This document shows, piece by piece, positions 37,501-49,600 of a stretch of DNA of 64,000 bases; position 1 is the first letter of the stretch; each line of letters starts with the position of its first letter. The stretch covers positions 23,250,275-23,314,274 of the forward strand of contig NC_054881.1 of assembly GCF_018320785.1 (NCBI RefSeq). The letters are read 5' to 3'. A program made the translations under genes and the position numbers. The DNA is from Cheilinus undulatus (taxonomy: Eukaryota; Chordata; Actinopteri; Labriformes; Labridae). Below the pieces are notes generated by a model. The model did no database searches. It worked only from the letters and a program-made list of their open reading frames with translations, and was not told the DNA's origin.

Positions 37501-40395
37501 TCCCTGTAAACACAAGACAACGTGAGAGATGCTTAACACTTATTCATTTATCCGTTTATTACCCACAGGAAATCATTCTGACAAATGTACCATTTCAGGC
37601 AAATGATAAAAAGGATAAAAAGCGCTTTACATGTGTCTGATCCAAACATACAGATAACTGCAACTCATTAACTCACCAATGCCTTCAATAGCTTTCCGGA
37701 TTGCAGCCACATCTTCTTCCACTTTGAAGTTCGCCTTGTCCTTCACAGTCCCTCTAGCACTGGACTGAGTGACAAAAAGACAATCTCAAATTTTTGATAT
37801 GATCAATAGGCATCTAATTACACTAAGAAAGCATGACAACTCCATATAAAGACAGTGCAGTGCCTATAAAAGTATCCTTTTATTGACTTTATAAACCAAC
37901 CATGGTCAATATAATTTGGCTTTTTTGACAAAAATATTACAAAAAATATCTTTAATGTCAAAGTGCAAACAGATTTTTTGCAATGTAATGCCAATTAAAT
38001 AAAAACTGTTTCATGAAAAATAAGTGGCTGACCTAATTCAACAGAGGTCCAGCCATTTGGTGCTAGTAGTCTCACAATTAGGGAAATGGGGACCACCTTA
38101 GTGCAGTGAATTTGTCTCAAATTATTATAGAATAAAGACACATGTGTCTGGAAGGTCCAGTCCCTGGCTAATCAGTATTTCTGGCTACCATTATACCATT
38201 AAGACAAAAGAACACTCCAAGCAACTCAGAGACAAGGTAAAGGAAAAGGTCAAGGGATGGATACAAAAAAAAAAAAAAAGAAAACATTTACAAAGGCACT
38301 AAACATCCCCCAAAGTTCAGTTAAATCTATCATCAAGAACTGGAAGGAATATGCCACATGTAAATTTGCCTAGATCAGGTTGTCCTCACAACCTGAGGGA
38401 CCGTGCAAGAAGGAGACTAGTGAGAGAGGCCACTGAGACACTGAGACAGCTATGATTACTCTGAAGGCTTTACAAGCTTCAGCAGCTGAGATGGGAGAGA
38501 CTGCATACAACAACTGTTGCTGGGGTTCTTCACCAGTCAAAGCTTTATGTAAGAGTGGCAAAGAGAAAGCTACTAATGAGGAAAACTCAGATTAAATCTC
38601 TGCTAGAGTTTACCAAAAGGCATTTGGAGACTCCGTGGTCAAGTAGAAGACAGGTCTTTGGTCTGGTGAGACCAAAATGGCTGGATACCAAACACTGCAT
38701 ATCACCACAAATGCAGCTTGGGAGACTTTTTCCAGCAAGACAATGACCTGAAGCATACAGTGAAAGCTAGACAGAAATGGTTTAAAGATAACAACGTGAA
38801 TGTTCTGGAGAGGCCGGGTCAAAGTAGAGATCTCAGTCCAATAGAGAATTTGTGCCTGGACTTGAAAAGGGCTTTTCACGCCAGATCCTTGTGCAACCTG
38901 ACAGAGCTTGATCAGTTTTGCGAAGAAGAATAACGTACAATTGCAGTGTCCAGTTTGTACAAGCCTGACTGAGAGTTATCCACACAAACTCAGTGCGGTG
39001 ATTGCAGCCAAAGGTGCATCTACTACTACTAGATACTGACTTGAAGGGGTGAATATTTATGCAGTCACTTATAACATATTTTGCTTTATTGCCATTACTT
39101 TGTTGGAATCTGATTTCACTGACATTAAAGAGGGGTTTTGTAATTTTTCTATGTCAAAAAAGCCAAACTATATTGACCATAACTGATTTATAAAACAATA
39201 AAAGGGTAAACATCCAGGGGGTGAATACTTTTTGTAGGCACAGTATATTTATCCTACTCAATACTTAAAGCTCCAGTAAGGAACTTTGTGTTTATATTGA
39301 TTTTGGCAATACCTGTGTCCTAAATGGTATCTGCCACAAATTTTGTGCCACTTGTGCATACATTGATGGAGTTTTCTGACCAATTTTTTTTTTTCGATTT
39401 TCTTTATTTTACAGTGAACTGTCAAACTTACATTACCCAAATCACTAGTGAATCTTTTTAGAGAAATGACGGCAGCCTGCTGATATTTCCCCAGTGTTTC
39501 ATTTAAAGTGACTGTGTTAACTTGCAACTTTGAGCTAAGTGTGTATGTGGTTGCCAACTGGTGCCTTGAAATAGGGTTATGACTACCATGTTCACAAGAA
39601 AAGATCTAATTTCCTTGATAAACAACAAGCAAGTAGAATCATGACACCAACCATCCATTTTCTATAGGCCTACTGCTTATCCCGTTAGGGGTCGCAAGAG
39701 AATCATGACACAATGTATGTATTATATTGCAATATTGTCCATTATAATTGCAAATGCATATTTTTACCAAATCGTTCAGCACTAGAAGGAACCATTTACA
39801 GGGCCTTTCAGGGGCACAGCCATGTCATCGAAAGGTCAAACCACTGGTGCATTTTATTTGAAATCACTTAAAATTGTAGCTTTCTAATTGATACACTGGC
39901 TTTTACAGGCATTAAACACAACAATAAAGACATGGTTAATATTGCAACTGTGACTGAGTACACAGTCAGGTGTCTCTCCAATGGAAGGTCAGGGGTTCAA
40001 TCCTCAGCTCCTGCAGCATCATGTCTATGTCCTTAGGCAAAACCCTTAACACTAAATTGCTCCCACTTCTGCCTCTGGAGTGTGACTGGGTATGGATGTT
40101 TATGAATTGGATTAACTAATACTCTTGGTATGATAGTTGTTAAGATGATAATATTTAACATCTTGTTTAATCTGTACTATTTGTATCCATAATCCTGCAC
40201 ACTAAAAAGGAAGAATTAATCCAACTTACTGTAACAGTCAGTGAAGAGGGGTTGTCTAAGAGCAGGTCCAAGTCATCCTATAATATAAATCAATATATTT
40301 AAATGATCACCTGTATTTTCTTATATTAAAGGACTAAAGTGTTAAGAAATTCCATGATAGCCTAAAAGTAGGCTACTCACCCAAACATTAGACAT
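31578..40395 (-). CDS. anxa3: Annexin, closest to annexin A3 (13 coding exons, complete)
   Basis: On the minus strand the coding exons, first to last, are 40381-40395, 40230-40277, 37677-37764, 37409-37503, 37192-37305, 36828-36918, 36645-36724, 35884-35940, 35489-35582, 34993-35088, 33012-33070, 32601-32723 and 31578-31637. They join in phase to 339 residues. The short N-terminal tail (MSNVW, then [12 protein letters not shown]) precedes [19 protein letters not shown] and four annexin repeats. Type-II calcium loops of GxGT form are visible in repeats 1, 2 and 4 (GIGTTE, GAGTTE, GAGTTE); repeat 3 has KKWGTDE, as in other annexins. [13 protein letters not shown], the [16 protein letters not shown] block and the C-terminal [18 protein letters not shown] with a final GQDD match annexin A3 better than A1 or A5. 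Annexins bind acidic phospholipids with calcium at the cytoplasmic face of membranes. The gene is tail-to-tail with rcl1. I am certain of the family; the A3 assignment and the fish paralogue are less certain. Confidence 0.88.
32088..32240. mobile_element. Solo end of a Tc1-type element
   Basis: GTGGACAAAATTGTTGGTAC, then CCTTCCGTTAAAGAAAG, is a familiar fish Tc1 terminus. No partner terminus or transposase follows. A further short Tc1-like piece (GTCACTATATTGCC) is at about 32263-32280. Confidence 0.5.
34083..34262 (+). repeat. tRNA-derived SINE, copy B
   Basis: It has the same layout as copy A: a GGTAGTCGAGTGGTTAAGAC A box, a GGGTTCGAATC B box, the TTTCCTGCATGTCTCTCCC body, the TCTATCCACTGTCCTATC segment and an A-rich tail. 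It lies in annexin intron sequence on the opposite strand. It looks younger than the copy at 555 because both boxes are near consensus. Confidence 0.85.
34297..34402. repeat. Dispersed repeat in inverted relation to 10888-10960
   Basis: TACTGTGGGCCCCAGAAAGC, then TCAGCCCTTTTTACCCCCCT and GGGCAGCCTTG, is the reverse complement, with changes, of the CAAGGCTGCACATATGGGGG, GAGAGCTTTCTGGGGCCCAG segment near 10890. Confidence 0.6.
37855..39245 (+). mobile_element. Degenerate Tc1/mariner copy with both ends in annexin intron 2
   Basis: The left end CAGTGCCTATAAAAGTATCC is mirrored by the right end GGTGAATACTTTTTGTAGGC, then ACAG. The second layer also pairs: AACCATGGTCAATATAATTT against ATATTGACCATAACTG. 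Decayed transposase remains, with [18 protein letters not shown] and [20 protein letters not shown] readable among stops. It is about 1.39 kb, inactive, and lies antisense to the annexin. Confidence 0.85.
39945..40140 (+). repeat. Second-type tRNA SINE fragment
   Basis: A B-box-like GGGTTCAATCCT is followed by TATGTCCTTAGGCAAAACCC, close to the GTCCTTGGGCAAGACACTT block common in fish SINEs, then TTGCTCCCACTTCTG. It lies in annexin intron 2, antisense to the gene. Confidence 0.6.
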
Positions 40396-40830
40396 GGTTA
40401 TGTGATGAAAGTCTCAAACTAGAAGAAAAAAGGCAATTAAAAGGATAAGCATCAGAACTAAGTTTATTTATATCGGCTCTGGAATTTTGTTTATAACGGA
40501 ATTTAATTGCATTTCTGTCCCTCTTTATCCTCTTACTTTCACAACCACAGATTTTGGCATCCATAACAATTTCCGGAAGTATGTAGGCACTAAAATATCT
40601 TTCTGATGTACTCGGCAACGGCCCTCATTTGACAGTAAAAACAAGAAAAGGCCACAAAGTCGAGCAGACACGTGTAAATGACAAGAAAATCCTAAATGAA
40701 ACCCTGCAGCAGTCTACAGCTGGATATTTCTGATCAGCAAAACATTAAAACATATTAAAAGCTATACAGAGAAGAAAGGTACGTAAAAGTTAAAATACAG
40801 AGATTAAATGTTTTGGGGTAGCTGTCTTAC

Positions 40831-40900
40831 CTAAATAGGAGAGCTGGTTTGATGTCAGAGCTGGTTTTTCACAGTGAGCCAATATCGCCACACCTTTCAG
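40831..40900 (-). promoter_or_regulatory. Annexin 5' untranslated exon and promoter-proximal region
   Basis: On the minus strand a strong donor (GTAAGA) lies immediately after the exon end at 40831. The first coding exon is preceded by an acceptor that would place its left border at 40418, leaving 23 untranslated bases before an ATG in good context (ACC before ATG). This supports a non-coding first exon starting somewhere near 40900. The exact transcription start cannot be seen. Confidence 0.5.
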
Positions 40901-42899
40901 GGAAGTTGGAAAGGCGACGCCCATTATTAGCTGGAGGAAGTTGAATCATGAAGACGTTTTACCATAAACTCCTCCTCATCTGTAAACCGTAACAGTATCC
41001 TGTCCTGTCCTGGGTCTTAGACACACAGAGAAGGCCTAGATTCATAAGATTAATGCTTTGTAACTTGACTCCCCTTGCGCAACAGCGTCTCCACATCATT
41101 TAAAGGCACATCATACTTTAGATTTTTGGCAAATATCGCGAGCGTTTTAGTGTAAAGCGCGAGACTTTGACACCTAACTGTTTTCAGTTATATTGATCCA
41201 AGCTCTGTAATAATAACCCTCAGGGACCAAAGTCATGTAACCTCAGGGTAGGACGAGTATATAACTTAGTGAGAAAAAATGGGAAGGACGTTGAGAAACA
41301 TGAGGAAAATATTTTGTTTATGTAATATTTATCTCCTCCTTTCATCGTTTATAATGTTGACGTCACCGGGGACCCCATAAATAAATACTATCATGAATTT
41401 GAAATAATAATAAAAAAAATAAATAAATAACGAGACCCTTCCCAGAAATCAGTCAAATCGAGAAACTATCTTGAACATTTTATTGTAACAAAGAATATTT
41501 CAACATGTCTCCAGGCCAACTTATAAAATAAATAGAAAATGAAAAGAGTCAACATAGGAGCATCCATCCTTCCTCTACAAATCCCATATTTTTTAAATGC
41601 ATGCACCAGCAGTCATCCAGCATTTCATTGGCTTAATGTCTCTAGGCCCTATGGATGTTCCTGTCTATAATTTGCTTGATATGACGACATTTAAACTGTA
41701 GTGCAAAATTTGGCAACCCAATTACAGTTATTTAGGTAACTATAATTAGTTCTACCCCTGCCTGTAAAATCCTTAGCCCCCCAGCAGCATGAGGCCCTAG
41801 AAATTTATCTACCTTTTCCGTATGGTAAAAATATCTGTAATCACATTTTTTTGTCTGCTCCCTGCTTGGACCCAGACAGTAATTATTCGCTGTTTCCTGA
41901 AGTTACATGCCCTAACTCTTAAATCCTTCCAAATTAAGTTGAATGTGAATATCTATTTTATCTAGGCTAGGGGTCACCATGGAAAGAGGTTTGCGTGGCA
42001 ATAGTTTGTGTAACCCTATAGCTCCCAGGGCACTACTACCTGTGAATTACAATGGCTGTATTATTACACCAATGAGTCATTGTCTATGACATTTTAGTTA
42101 AAGAGAAGACATTGCAATGGGGAGATTTCGAAGTTATTGCGTCAGATATCTCCACTATCTAGGTGCAAAGACTTTTACAGTACATGCCCAGGTGGAGCAA
42201 CAAATACATCCACCTAAAGGCTGAACTGTAAAAAAGGAAAAAAAAAAAAAAAAAGAAAAAAAGTTGAACTGTGAGATAACAGCGACATCTCGTGGTAAAA
42301 TGAAGAGGCTTAAGAACATGTTTGGAAAAATGAGGAACTAAAACAAGTCAGAGGGCACAAAATTGGCATTAATAGCCATGGTACGTATTTAGGCTGCCTT
42401 TCCTTCCAGTGGGATTGTCATGAAAATATTAAAGAATGACAACGAAGGGTAAACATTTGGTCAAAATAACGTACTTATTTGTTTTAAAGACTTTCAAACG
42501 TTAAAATGCTTTAGAAAATCTGACTGGAGTGACTTGTGATAGACTTCTGCCTTATGATGTACACAAATCGACACAAATCCATCCCATTTGGCTCCAACTA
42601 CCATATGATACATGCTACGTTCAAGACTTATCGTGTTTTTTCCCCTCTGAGAAGTCTTTCAGGTACTATAGTCTCCTTACCCAGACAAAAATTGATGTAT
42701 TTTAAATTGTGATGCCGCTATCTTCGGTATGGCTAGTATCACATTCTTATATATTTGTAAATATTGCCAATTTAAGATTGTTTTTAATCTACAAAAAGGA
42801 CTATCAGCGAGCATACGTGGCCACTAATCTCCCCTTTAGTGCTACGCTCAGGGATAAAAACGCGATATGAAGCAGAAAGAGGTTGCCCTTTCTTTGACA
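40901..42899. other. Intergenic region between the annexin and EDEM3-like promoters
   Basis: The two genes are divergent. This 2 kb holds no open frame of note. An A-rich run is at about 42238-42262. Promoter elements are expected at both ends. Confidence 0.5.
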
Positions 42900-43182
42900 G
42901 CTCGGTACTTGACGTCAGAGTGCTTTAACGTTAAGATACATGGCGACGTGTCATCGTCCATCTAACTAATGACGATTGGGTAAAATGGCACATGAAGCTT
43001 TTAATTTTCCAGCAAGATGATACCCGGACGTACGCCCCCCTCCAATTAGTTTCTGGTTCGCCGCAAACTGAACTGTTAAAGACGAACTAGCAACTTGTTA
43101 GCCGGCTAGCAACAGGGAGCCTCCCAGCACTGTGATGGCTAACAAACGTTAGCTACACCATCTCGCTGTGCCATTCAATTTT
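42900..43182 (+). promoter_or_regulatory. Promoter and 5' untranslated exon of the EDEM3-like gene
   Basis: A full CRE palindrome TGACGTCA lies at 42910-42917. A second ACGT-core site, GACGTGTCA, is at 42945-42953, and an inverted CCAAT box (ATTGG) is at 42975-42979. The segment is CpG-richer than its surroundings. A donor (GTAAGT) at 43183 and an acceptor ending at 43286 suggest a short leader intron. ACGT-core sites near a CCAAT box are the kind of element bound by ATF6 and XBP1, which fits an ER quality-control gene. However, the strict ER stress element spacing (CCAAT, 9 bases, CCACG) is not present. Confidence 0.5.
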
Positions 43183-43286
43183 GTAAGTACCGTAGCCAAA
43201 TATTGTGTAAACATTGCTTTTCATTTTTTTAGGCAAAGGGTGTATTTGTTCTTCCACTTAGTCGCCTGTCTTCTTTCTCTTTACAG

Positions 43287-43662
43287 GCTGTTGTCAACAA
43301 TCACTATTTATCGAGACTCGGCTGCAGCTAGCTGCCTCTATTGTTTACATGGATGCGGTCAGCTGAGGTCCTCTGTGGCCATGTGCTGGTTGTAACAATA
43401 CTGGATCAACTACATTGATGATATAGGAATGGAGCTTGGAGGTAGCTAACCTTTGTTGACAACCTACTGTCTACAAAAAATGAGGATGATCTGGGCTCTG
43501 GAGGGAGACAGCTGTGTCTGCTGGACTGTTTGACTTTGTGTGGGAGGTGGACAAAGGACAGAGGGTTGTCTGTCCATATCAAAGCCTAACCTGAGGAGAG
43601 ACCACATGGAGAGAACAGGGATAAAACCGAGCAGGGGGGTGGTCCATTCCTATGGATCCAAA
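43287..43662 (+). promoter_or_regulatory. ATG-rich 5' leader of the EDEM3-like gene
   Basis: The segment after the leader-intron acceptor (ending at 43286) contains many ATGs before the chosen start. Those at 43540 and 43606 are in frame. Starting at 43606 would put about 20 residues before the hydrophobic signal, as in human EDEM3. Starting at 43663 gives a compact signal peptide. The choice cannot be settled from sequence alone. Confidence 0.45.
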
Positions 43663-46600
43663 ATGATGACAGTAATACTTCTGATCAGCTGTCTTTTTGC
43701 CGGGGCGAAATGCCAAGAGAACCAGAGCATGACACCAGAGGAGAAAATAGTAATCAGGTAAATCAACCTCAAATACAACACCTATTCTCTGTGTTTGTAA
43801 ATAAATATATTTGCTGTATTATCAAACTGTATACATTGCTTCTGCCATTCCCTTATGCTATATATTTTTCCTTTTATTTGCAGGGACCAGATAGTTGAAA
43901 TGTTCGATCACGCCTATGGCAGTTACATGGTAAGCTGTAGTAAATGGTAATACCATAACATATATATATATATATATATATTATGCAAGAAAGCTGAATG
44001 AACAAATGCAGTAACTTGGGTTAAGAACGTCATTAAAAACAAAATGTAAAAAAGGTGCAATTAAGCAGCCATAAGTGAGTCATAGCTATGGCAATAGTTA
44101 AGGAGAGTGGAGGTAATGAGGGGCATAGGACAGAGTATACACAGAGGAGATATCCTCCCATTATGATCTCAGTCCTGTAGGTGCTAATAGTATAAGCTTG
44201 GTATTAAGACGTAATAGCAGAGCAGCTTGATTTAAGTGAAAATGTTCTTCATATTTTAGCCCCCTTTGGTTACTGACCCTCAGTTATGGTCCTTAATTAA
44301 GTGTTGGAGCTATTCACATTGTTTGTGTAGTTTGATGATTTCATATTTATTTAATTATTCATTTGTTATTGATCACTTCTGGGGAGATACTTGAGGATTA
44401 AGTTTGGTATCAACATTGTTATTCTCAATTTATGTTTTTATTTTCACTGAATCTGTAGTCTTGACACTAGACAGAATCTATAGAACGGCAAGTAAGATAG
44501 AATTGGGCAAGCACCAGTGAAGGTGAATGTTTTTTTGTTTTTAGTGTTGTCGTTTTCTTACCAGAAAGGTATAAGCCAGTAGCACGCCACAAGAGCACCA
44601 ATTTCTTTGTGAGAAAAACTTTGTTTGACATTTTTGATCCTGTGTAAGATCCACTATCCCATGTCTCAGAGGCCAGCTTGATTTTGAATTTTGTGTTTGT
44701 AAATTGACAAAAGCAAATCACTGCTACATGGACTTTTTTGTGGCTAATATCAACAATATAGGATTTTGTTATTTTGCTAGTATCTGTGGTAATATTATTT
44801 GTAAAACAAAATGCCAGCCAAATATTAAGTAAATTTTCATGATGAGGATCTATCAAATGGAATTTTTATACTGACTTTTCTTGTTTCTTATAATGAACAG
44901 TGTTGATAGTAAAAGTCTCATTGGATGAGATATTCAAATCATCCAATTGAAAAGTAATTAGACTCTGCGATACTAAAACTTAATTCACTTAGTTTTCAAA
45001 TTTGTAGCCAAGAGGGGTAAAAATTGTATAAATGGCAAGTGAAAAGGCACCAGCACTTGTGTTTGGTATTTTGCTTTAAGCTGCTAGTTTCTTCTTCCCC
45101 CCTAAATAGTTTTCAGCCCTCCTGTCAGCACCTTTTCCTAATGACAGCTTTGCTCCAGATCTTTTAATTGGTCTTTTGATCCTAACTGTCGTTTGTGTTG
45201 CAGAAATATGCCTACCCAGCAGATGAGCTGATGCCTCTGAGCTGTAGAGGGAGAGTTCGAGGCCAGGAGCCCAACAGAGGGGACATAGATGACTCTTTGG
45301 GGAAGTGAGTTCATCATCATCTGGTCTGTTAACAAACATCAGGTTGGATCGAAATATAACATGTCCTTTTAAAAGTGTGGGATGTTCTTTTTACAAAATG
45401 TAACTCCATCTAAAATTTGACTACATGATATCAAAATTATATATATATTTATTTAACTCTGTCCAGGTTATTATAAATAAGCTTACTCTGGTCTTTTAAC
45501 CACTTCCACGATAAACCCTTCACTCAGAATTTAAAGATAAAGACAGAGGGAGGGTCAAAGACAAATAATTAATCCATTGCAATTTCTTGATTTTATATCC
45601 ATCCATTATTTAAATTATTGGACTCATAATATGAATTAATTTGCGTGTGTTTACTGTCAGTACATAAAAATAAATTGGGCACTTCAGATATAAAATCAAT
45701 TTTTTGACTGTGTCAAAATGTTTGATTATATAGAATAAGGAATTTTTTTGTCCTAAGTGACCGAATTTTTTTTATTGAAATTGAGTCAAGTGTTTAGCAT
45801 TTTCAGTTAAAACAAGGCAGGACTCATTTCCTTGTATAATACTGTGCTTTTCCCAGCAGATCAAATTCAGTAGTTGCCCCAGTTTTACGGGAACACATTA
45901 ATTTGATGCTAATTTAAGTCAATGAGATTTAGAAGGAGTAAGCAAATCAGGGACTTAAAAACCATACATCTATTTGTAGCATGCATGTTTCATAGAGAAA
46001 TTTAACAGCAAATTTAGCATAACAGATTTATAACCGTGTGGTTCGTGCCAATGTAAAGTGGGACAGCAGCTCCATCATGCTCTAACAAAGGATCTCAATA
46101 TAGCATCTCCCCCTCCTCCTTTTCTGCAGGTTTTCTCTCACGCTGATTGACACTCTCGACACCCTGGTGGTGAGTACTTATTTTCCATGTGTTTACAAGC
46201 AAAAAGAACATCAATTATTTTCAGGTTTTCTCCCTTTTTTCGACTCCCGATTTATTTGGTCACCTTTGTTTTGTGTGTGTGCAGGTGCTAAATAAGCTTG
46301 ATGAATTTGAGGATGCAGTGAGGAAAGCTGTGAAGGATGTTCGCCTTGACAACGATGTGGTGGTGTCTGTGTTTGAGACCAACATCAGGGTACTAGGGTA
46401 TGAAATAGTGAATCTGAATTTAGTTTGTTTCACTTGTTTTTCTTTATTAAAAATAGCTATCTAAACCCACCTATACATCCCTTAATGAAAACTTAAAAAA
46501 AAAATCTATATTCATGTAATTCACCTCAGAGGGCTCCTAGGAGGTCATGTGATGGCTGACCTGCTACGGCAGCGAGGGGAGAGGATGCAGTGGTATCAGG

Positions 46601-49600
46601 ATGAGCTCCTCCACATGGCCAAAGAACTGGGCCATCGATTACTGCCTGCCTTTAACACCACAAGTGGCCTTCCTTACCCTAAGGTAGTCCTTATTGTGTT
46701 TTTAAATTGCACCAGTCGTAGTTCAGATATATTGCATTAAGAGCATAAATCAGTTGAACATGATCTTACATAGTTGGTAAACATCAGACTACAACTAATA
46801 CAACCACCTAACTAATTGAAATAAATTAATCTTTTAAGGCGTGACTAAAATCATTTTGAATGTGAGAGGAATAATTTTTGATGTATCTAATTTTCAGGTA
46901 AATCTGAGGTATGGAGTCCTGAATCCTCTGTCACGTACAGGCACGGAGTCGGACACCTGTACAGCCTGTGCTGGAACAATGATCCTGGAGTTTGCTGCCC
47001 TCAGCAGACTGTCAGGAGAGTCTGTGTTTGAGGTAATTTCTTCCTCTGCTTCTTGAAATATTGCAAGAGAAATAATGAAATAGTAGAGAGACAGAACATC
47101 TGCAATTAAAGCTGGTTTTGATTGATCCAGGTAACTGAGAGATAATCAAATATAATATATGTTACAAAATGGAATTGACCAGGGCTGTTGTCCCTTATGT
47201 CAGATTCATTTCCAGCTGATTTCTGTAACACATCAGTCCTATGTTGTTTAACTTCCTGTTAGTATTTTGTTAAGCTGATATTTCCACCTTTTCTAAATGC
47301 AGAACGACTTAGTGCTGACATAACAAACAAGGTTTAATGTGCAATTACTTTAATTTCTAGTTTGATTTTGTGGTTTTGAATTTATTATAAATCAAGTGAA
47401 CTCCTTTGTCTACAAACAATTTCACCTTTTATGGAAATCATGCAGAAAGGGAGGGTGGCACTGTATTTCCCCATCTGTTAAGATTTCTATGCCGTTATCG
47501 ATGCCCTTTTAAGCCTTATTCACACTTCCGTTAAACTTCAGAAAAAATTTTATTTTGAGATTTGCTCTGTATGTATGAAAGTAAGCTGTTGAAATGTCTT
47601 TGCTGTGTGCTAGTATTTTCCCTTGCACTGACTGGCAGGAAAACTGCATGAAAATATCTGCTGTGAGAGACAAGTGGGAACAAGAAAGTCAGGACATTTT
47701 CTGGGTAGATTACCCTGAAAGTTTGGAAAAACAAGGTTCGGGGATCTATGTGTGAAAAGGTTTATAGTTGTTACCATGTCTGGGGAAGAAATGCAGGTTA
47801 TTGGTGAGGTATGCCTCTTTAAAATCTGTGAGCAGCAGAGAAGGAAGGCCAGGAACAGGCACCAGGGTTTATGCTTTTATGAGTTCATTTAGCCTCAGTT
47901 CCTTATGTTACTGTTTTGCATGTTTCCTGGTTACACTTGTAAATAAATGCCCCCTGACGGGACCTTTAACACAAATTCATAGTCTGCCTCCCACTTCACT
48001 GTAAACCTACCTTACAGTGTGATTGTTTTATGCAAAACATTTTACAAAATACGCAACTTGTTATATAGGAATATGCAAGAAAGGCTCTAGACGTCCTGTG
48101 GGACAGGAGGCAGAGAGGGAGTGATCTGGTGGGGACTGTGATAAACATCCATAATGAAGAATGGGTCAGGAGAGGTGAGTTTGTCACTTTGGTACAAAAC
48201 ATTGATAATACAGTACATACATCTTCTACAGCTCCATACAAGAAGCATATTAAAGTAAGTTATTTGTTATGTCACTTCTGTGTTCACAGACAGTGGTGTT
48301 GGTGCAGGGATCGACTCGTACTATGAATATCTGATGAAGGCCTACATTCTTCTTGGAGACAATGTTTTTCTGGAAAGGTTTAACATTGTAAGTCCATCAC
48401 ACTTGCTGTACACCATTATTTATTTCACACCGTGATTGTGGCTTAAAACAATTTCTCAGTAATGCTAATGTATTTTTCATGTGACTGTCACAGCACTACA
48501 GTGCCATTATGAAGTACATCAGTAAGCCTCCCCTGCTGCTCAATGTGCACATGCACAACCCCACTGTGAGTGTGCGCAGCTGGATGGACTCTCTCCTGGC
48601 ATTCTTCCCTGGCTTACAGGTTGGAGATCCTGTGTTAATATTTCACTTCATTAAATTTACTACCATCAAAACTTCTTGGACAGTCTTTTTGGGGACAGAG
48701 CGTATTTGTTGTGAAGTGATTTTTTTCCCCCCATAGGTTTTGAGAGGAGATCTGAAACCAGCTATTGAGACTCATGAAATGCTTTACCAGGTCACCAAAC
48801 AGCACAAATTTCTTCCAGAGGTAAAGAATCTCTGCCACTTTCTGTTGTCTACTTACTGGCTGTTAGTCCGCTGTAACATCACTATAGTATATATTACAAA
48901 AGAGTAACATTGCAACATATTTCCTTCAGTGATATATCGAATTGCATTTTTTAAATTTAAAGGAAATTATACTAGATAAGCACAGAGTCCTTTTATGTGC
49001 GTTTAATTGAATTTTAAATCAAAGAACTTTTTTTCTTATGTAGCCCTTCAAGTCTTTATCACACACTGTGCAGCCCTCTTACAGCACAGCTCATCATGTT
49101 AGGCTCCTGTGACTCTCACACACTGTAGTGCACATCTACAGTTTAAAAGTTAACAATGGGCACATCTGCGCAATTAATGGGCTGTGAGGGCTGGGACAAG
49201 GTGCTGCTGATAGCAGGAATACACATTTGATACCCATCTTGTGTGGTCAGCGTCTGCCTCGAGCATCAGGCCGGTGTGTCTGTGATGAAAACAGCGACTT
49301 TGGTCTAAACTAAAATTTAAGAGACACACAGACTGTGCATGCACAGTGCTCATTTCTCCCACTCCTGATAATGATATCACAGATGCAGATTATTAGTAGA
49401 ATTTAGAAAGTCTCAATTTTTTCATTGAACCACAACAGAAGTGGCAGCGTGACATGCTTCAGGTCACATGACTAACATCACATGTCCTGAATGTGGGTAC
49501 TGCCCGTTGCCACGTTGCCATGTGTGAAACGACATATCATTTGGCATTGGTGTATAAAAATATCTTATATAAGACCCTCTCATCAATAAAATGTCAGTAT

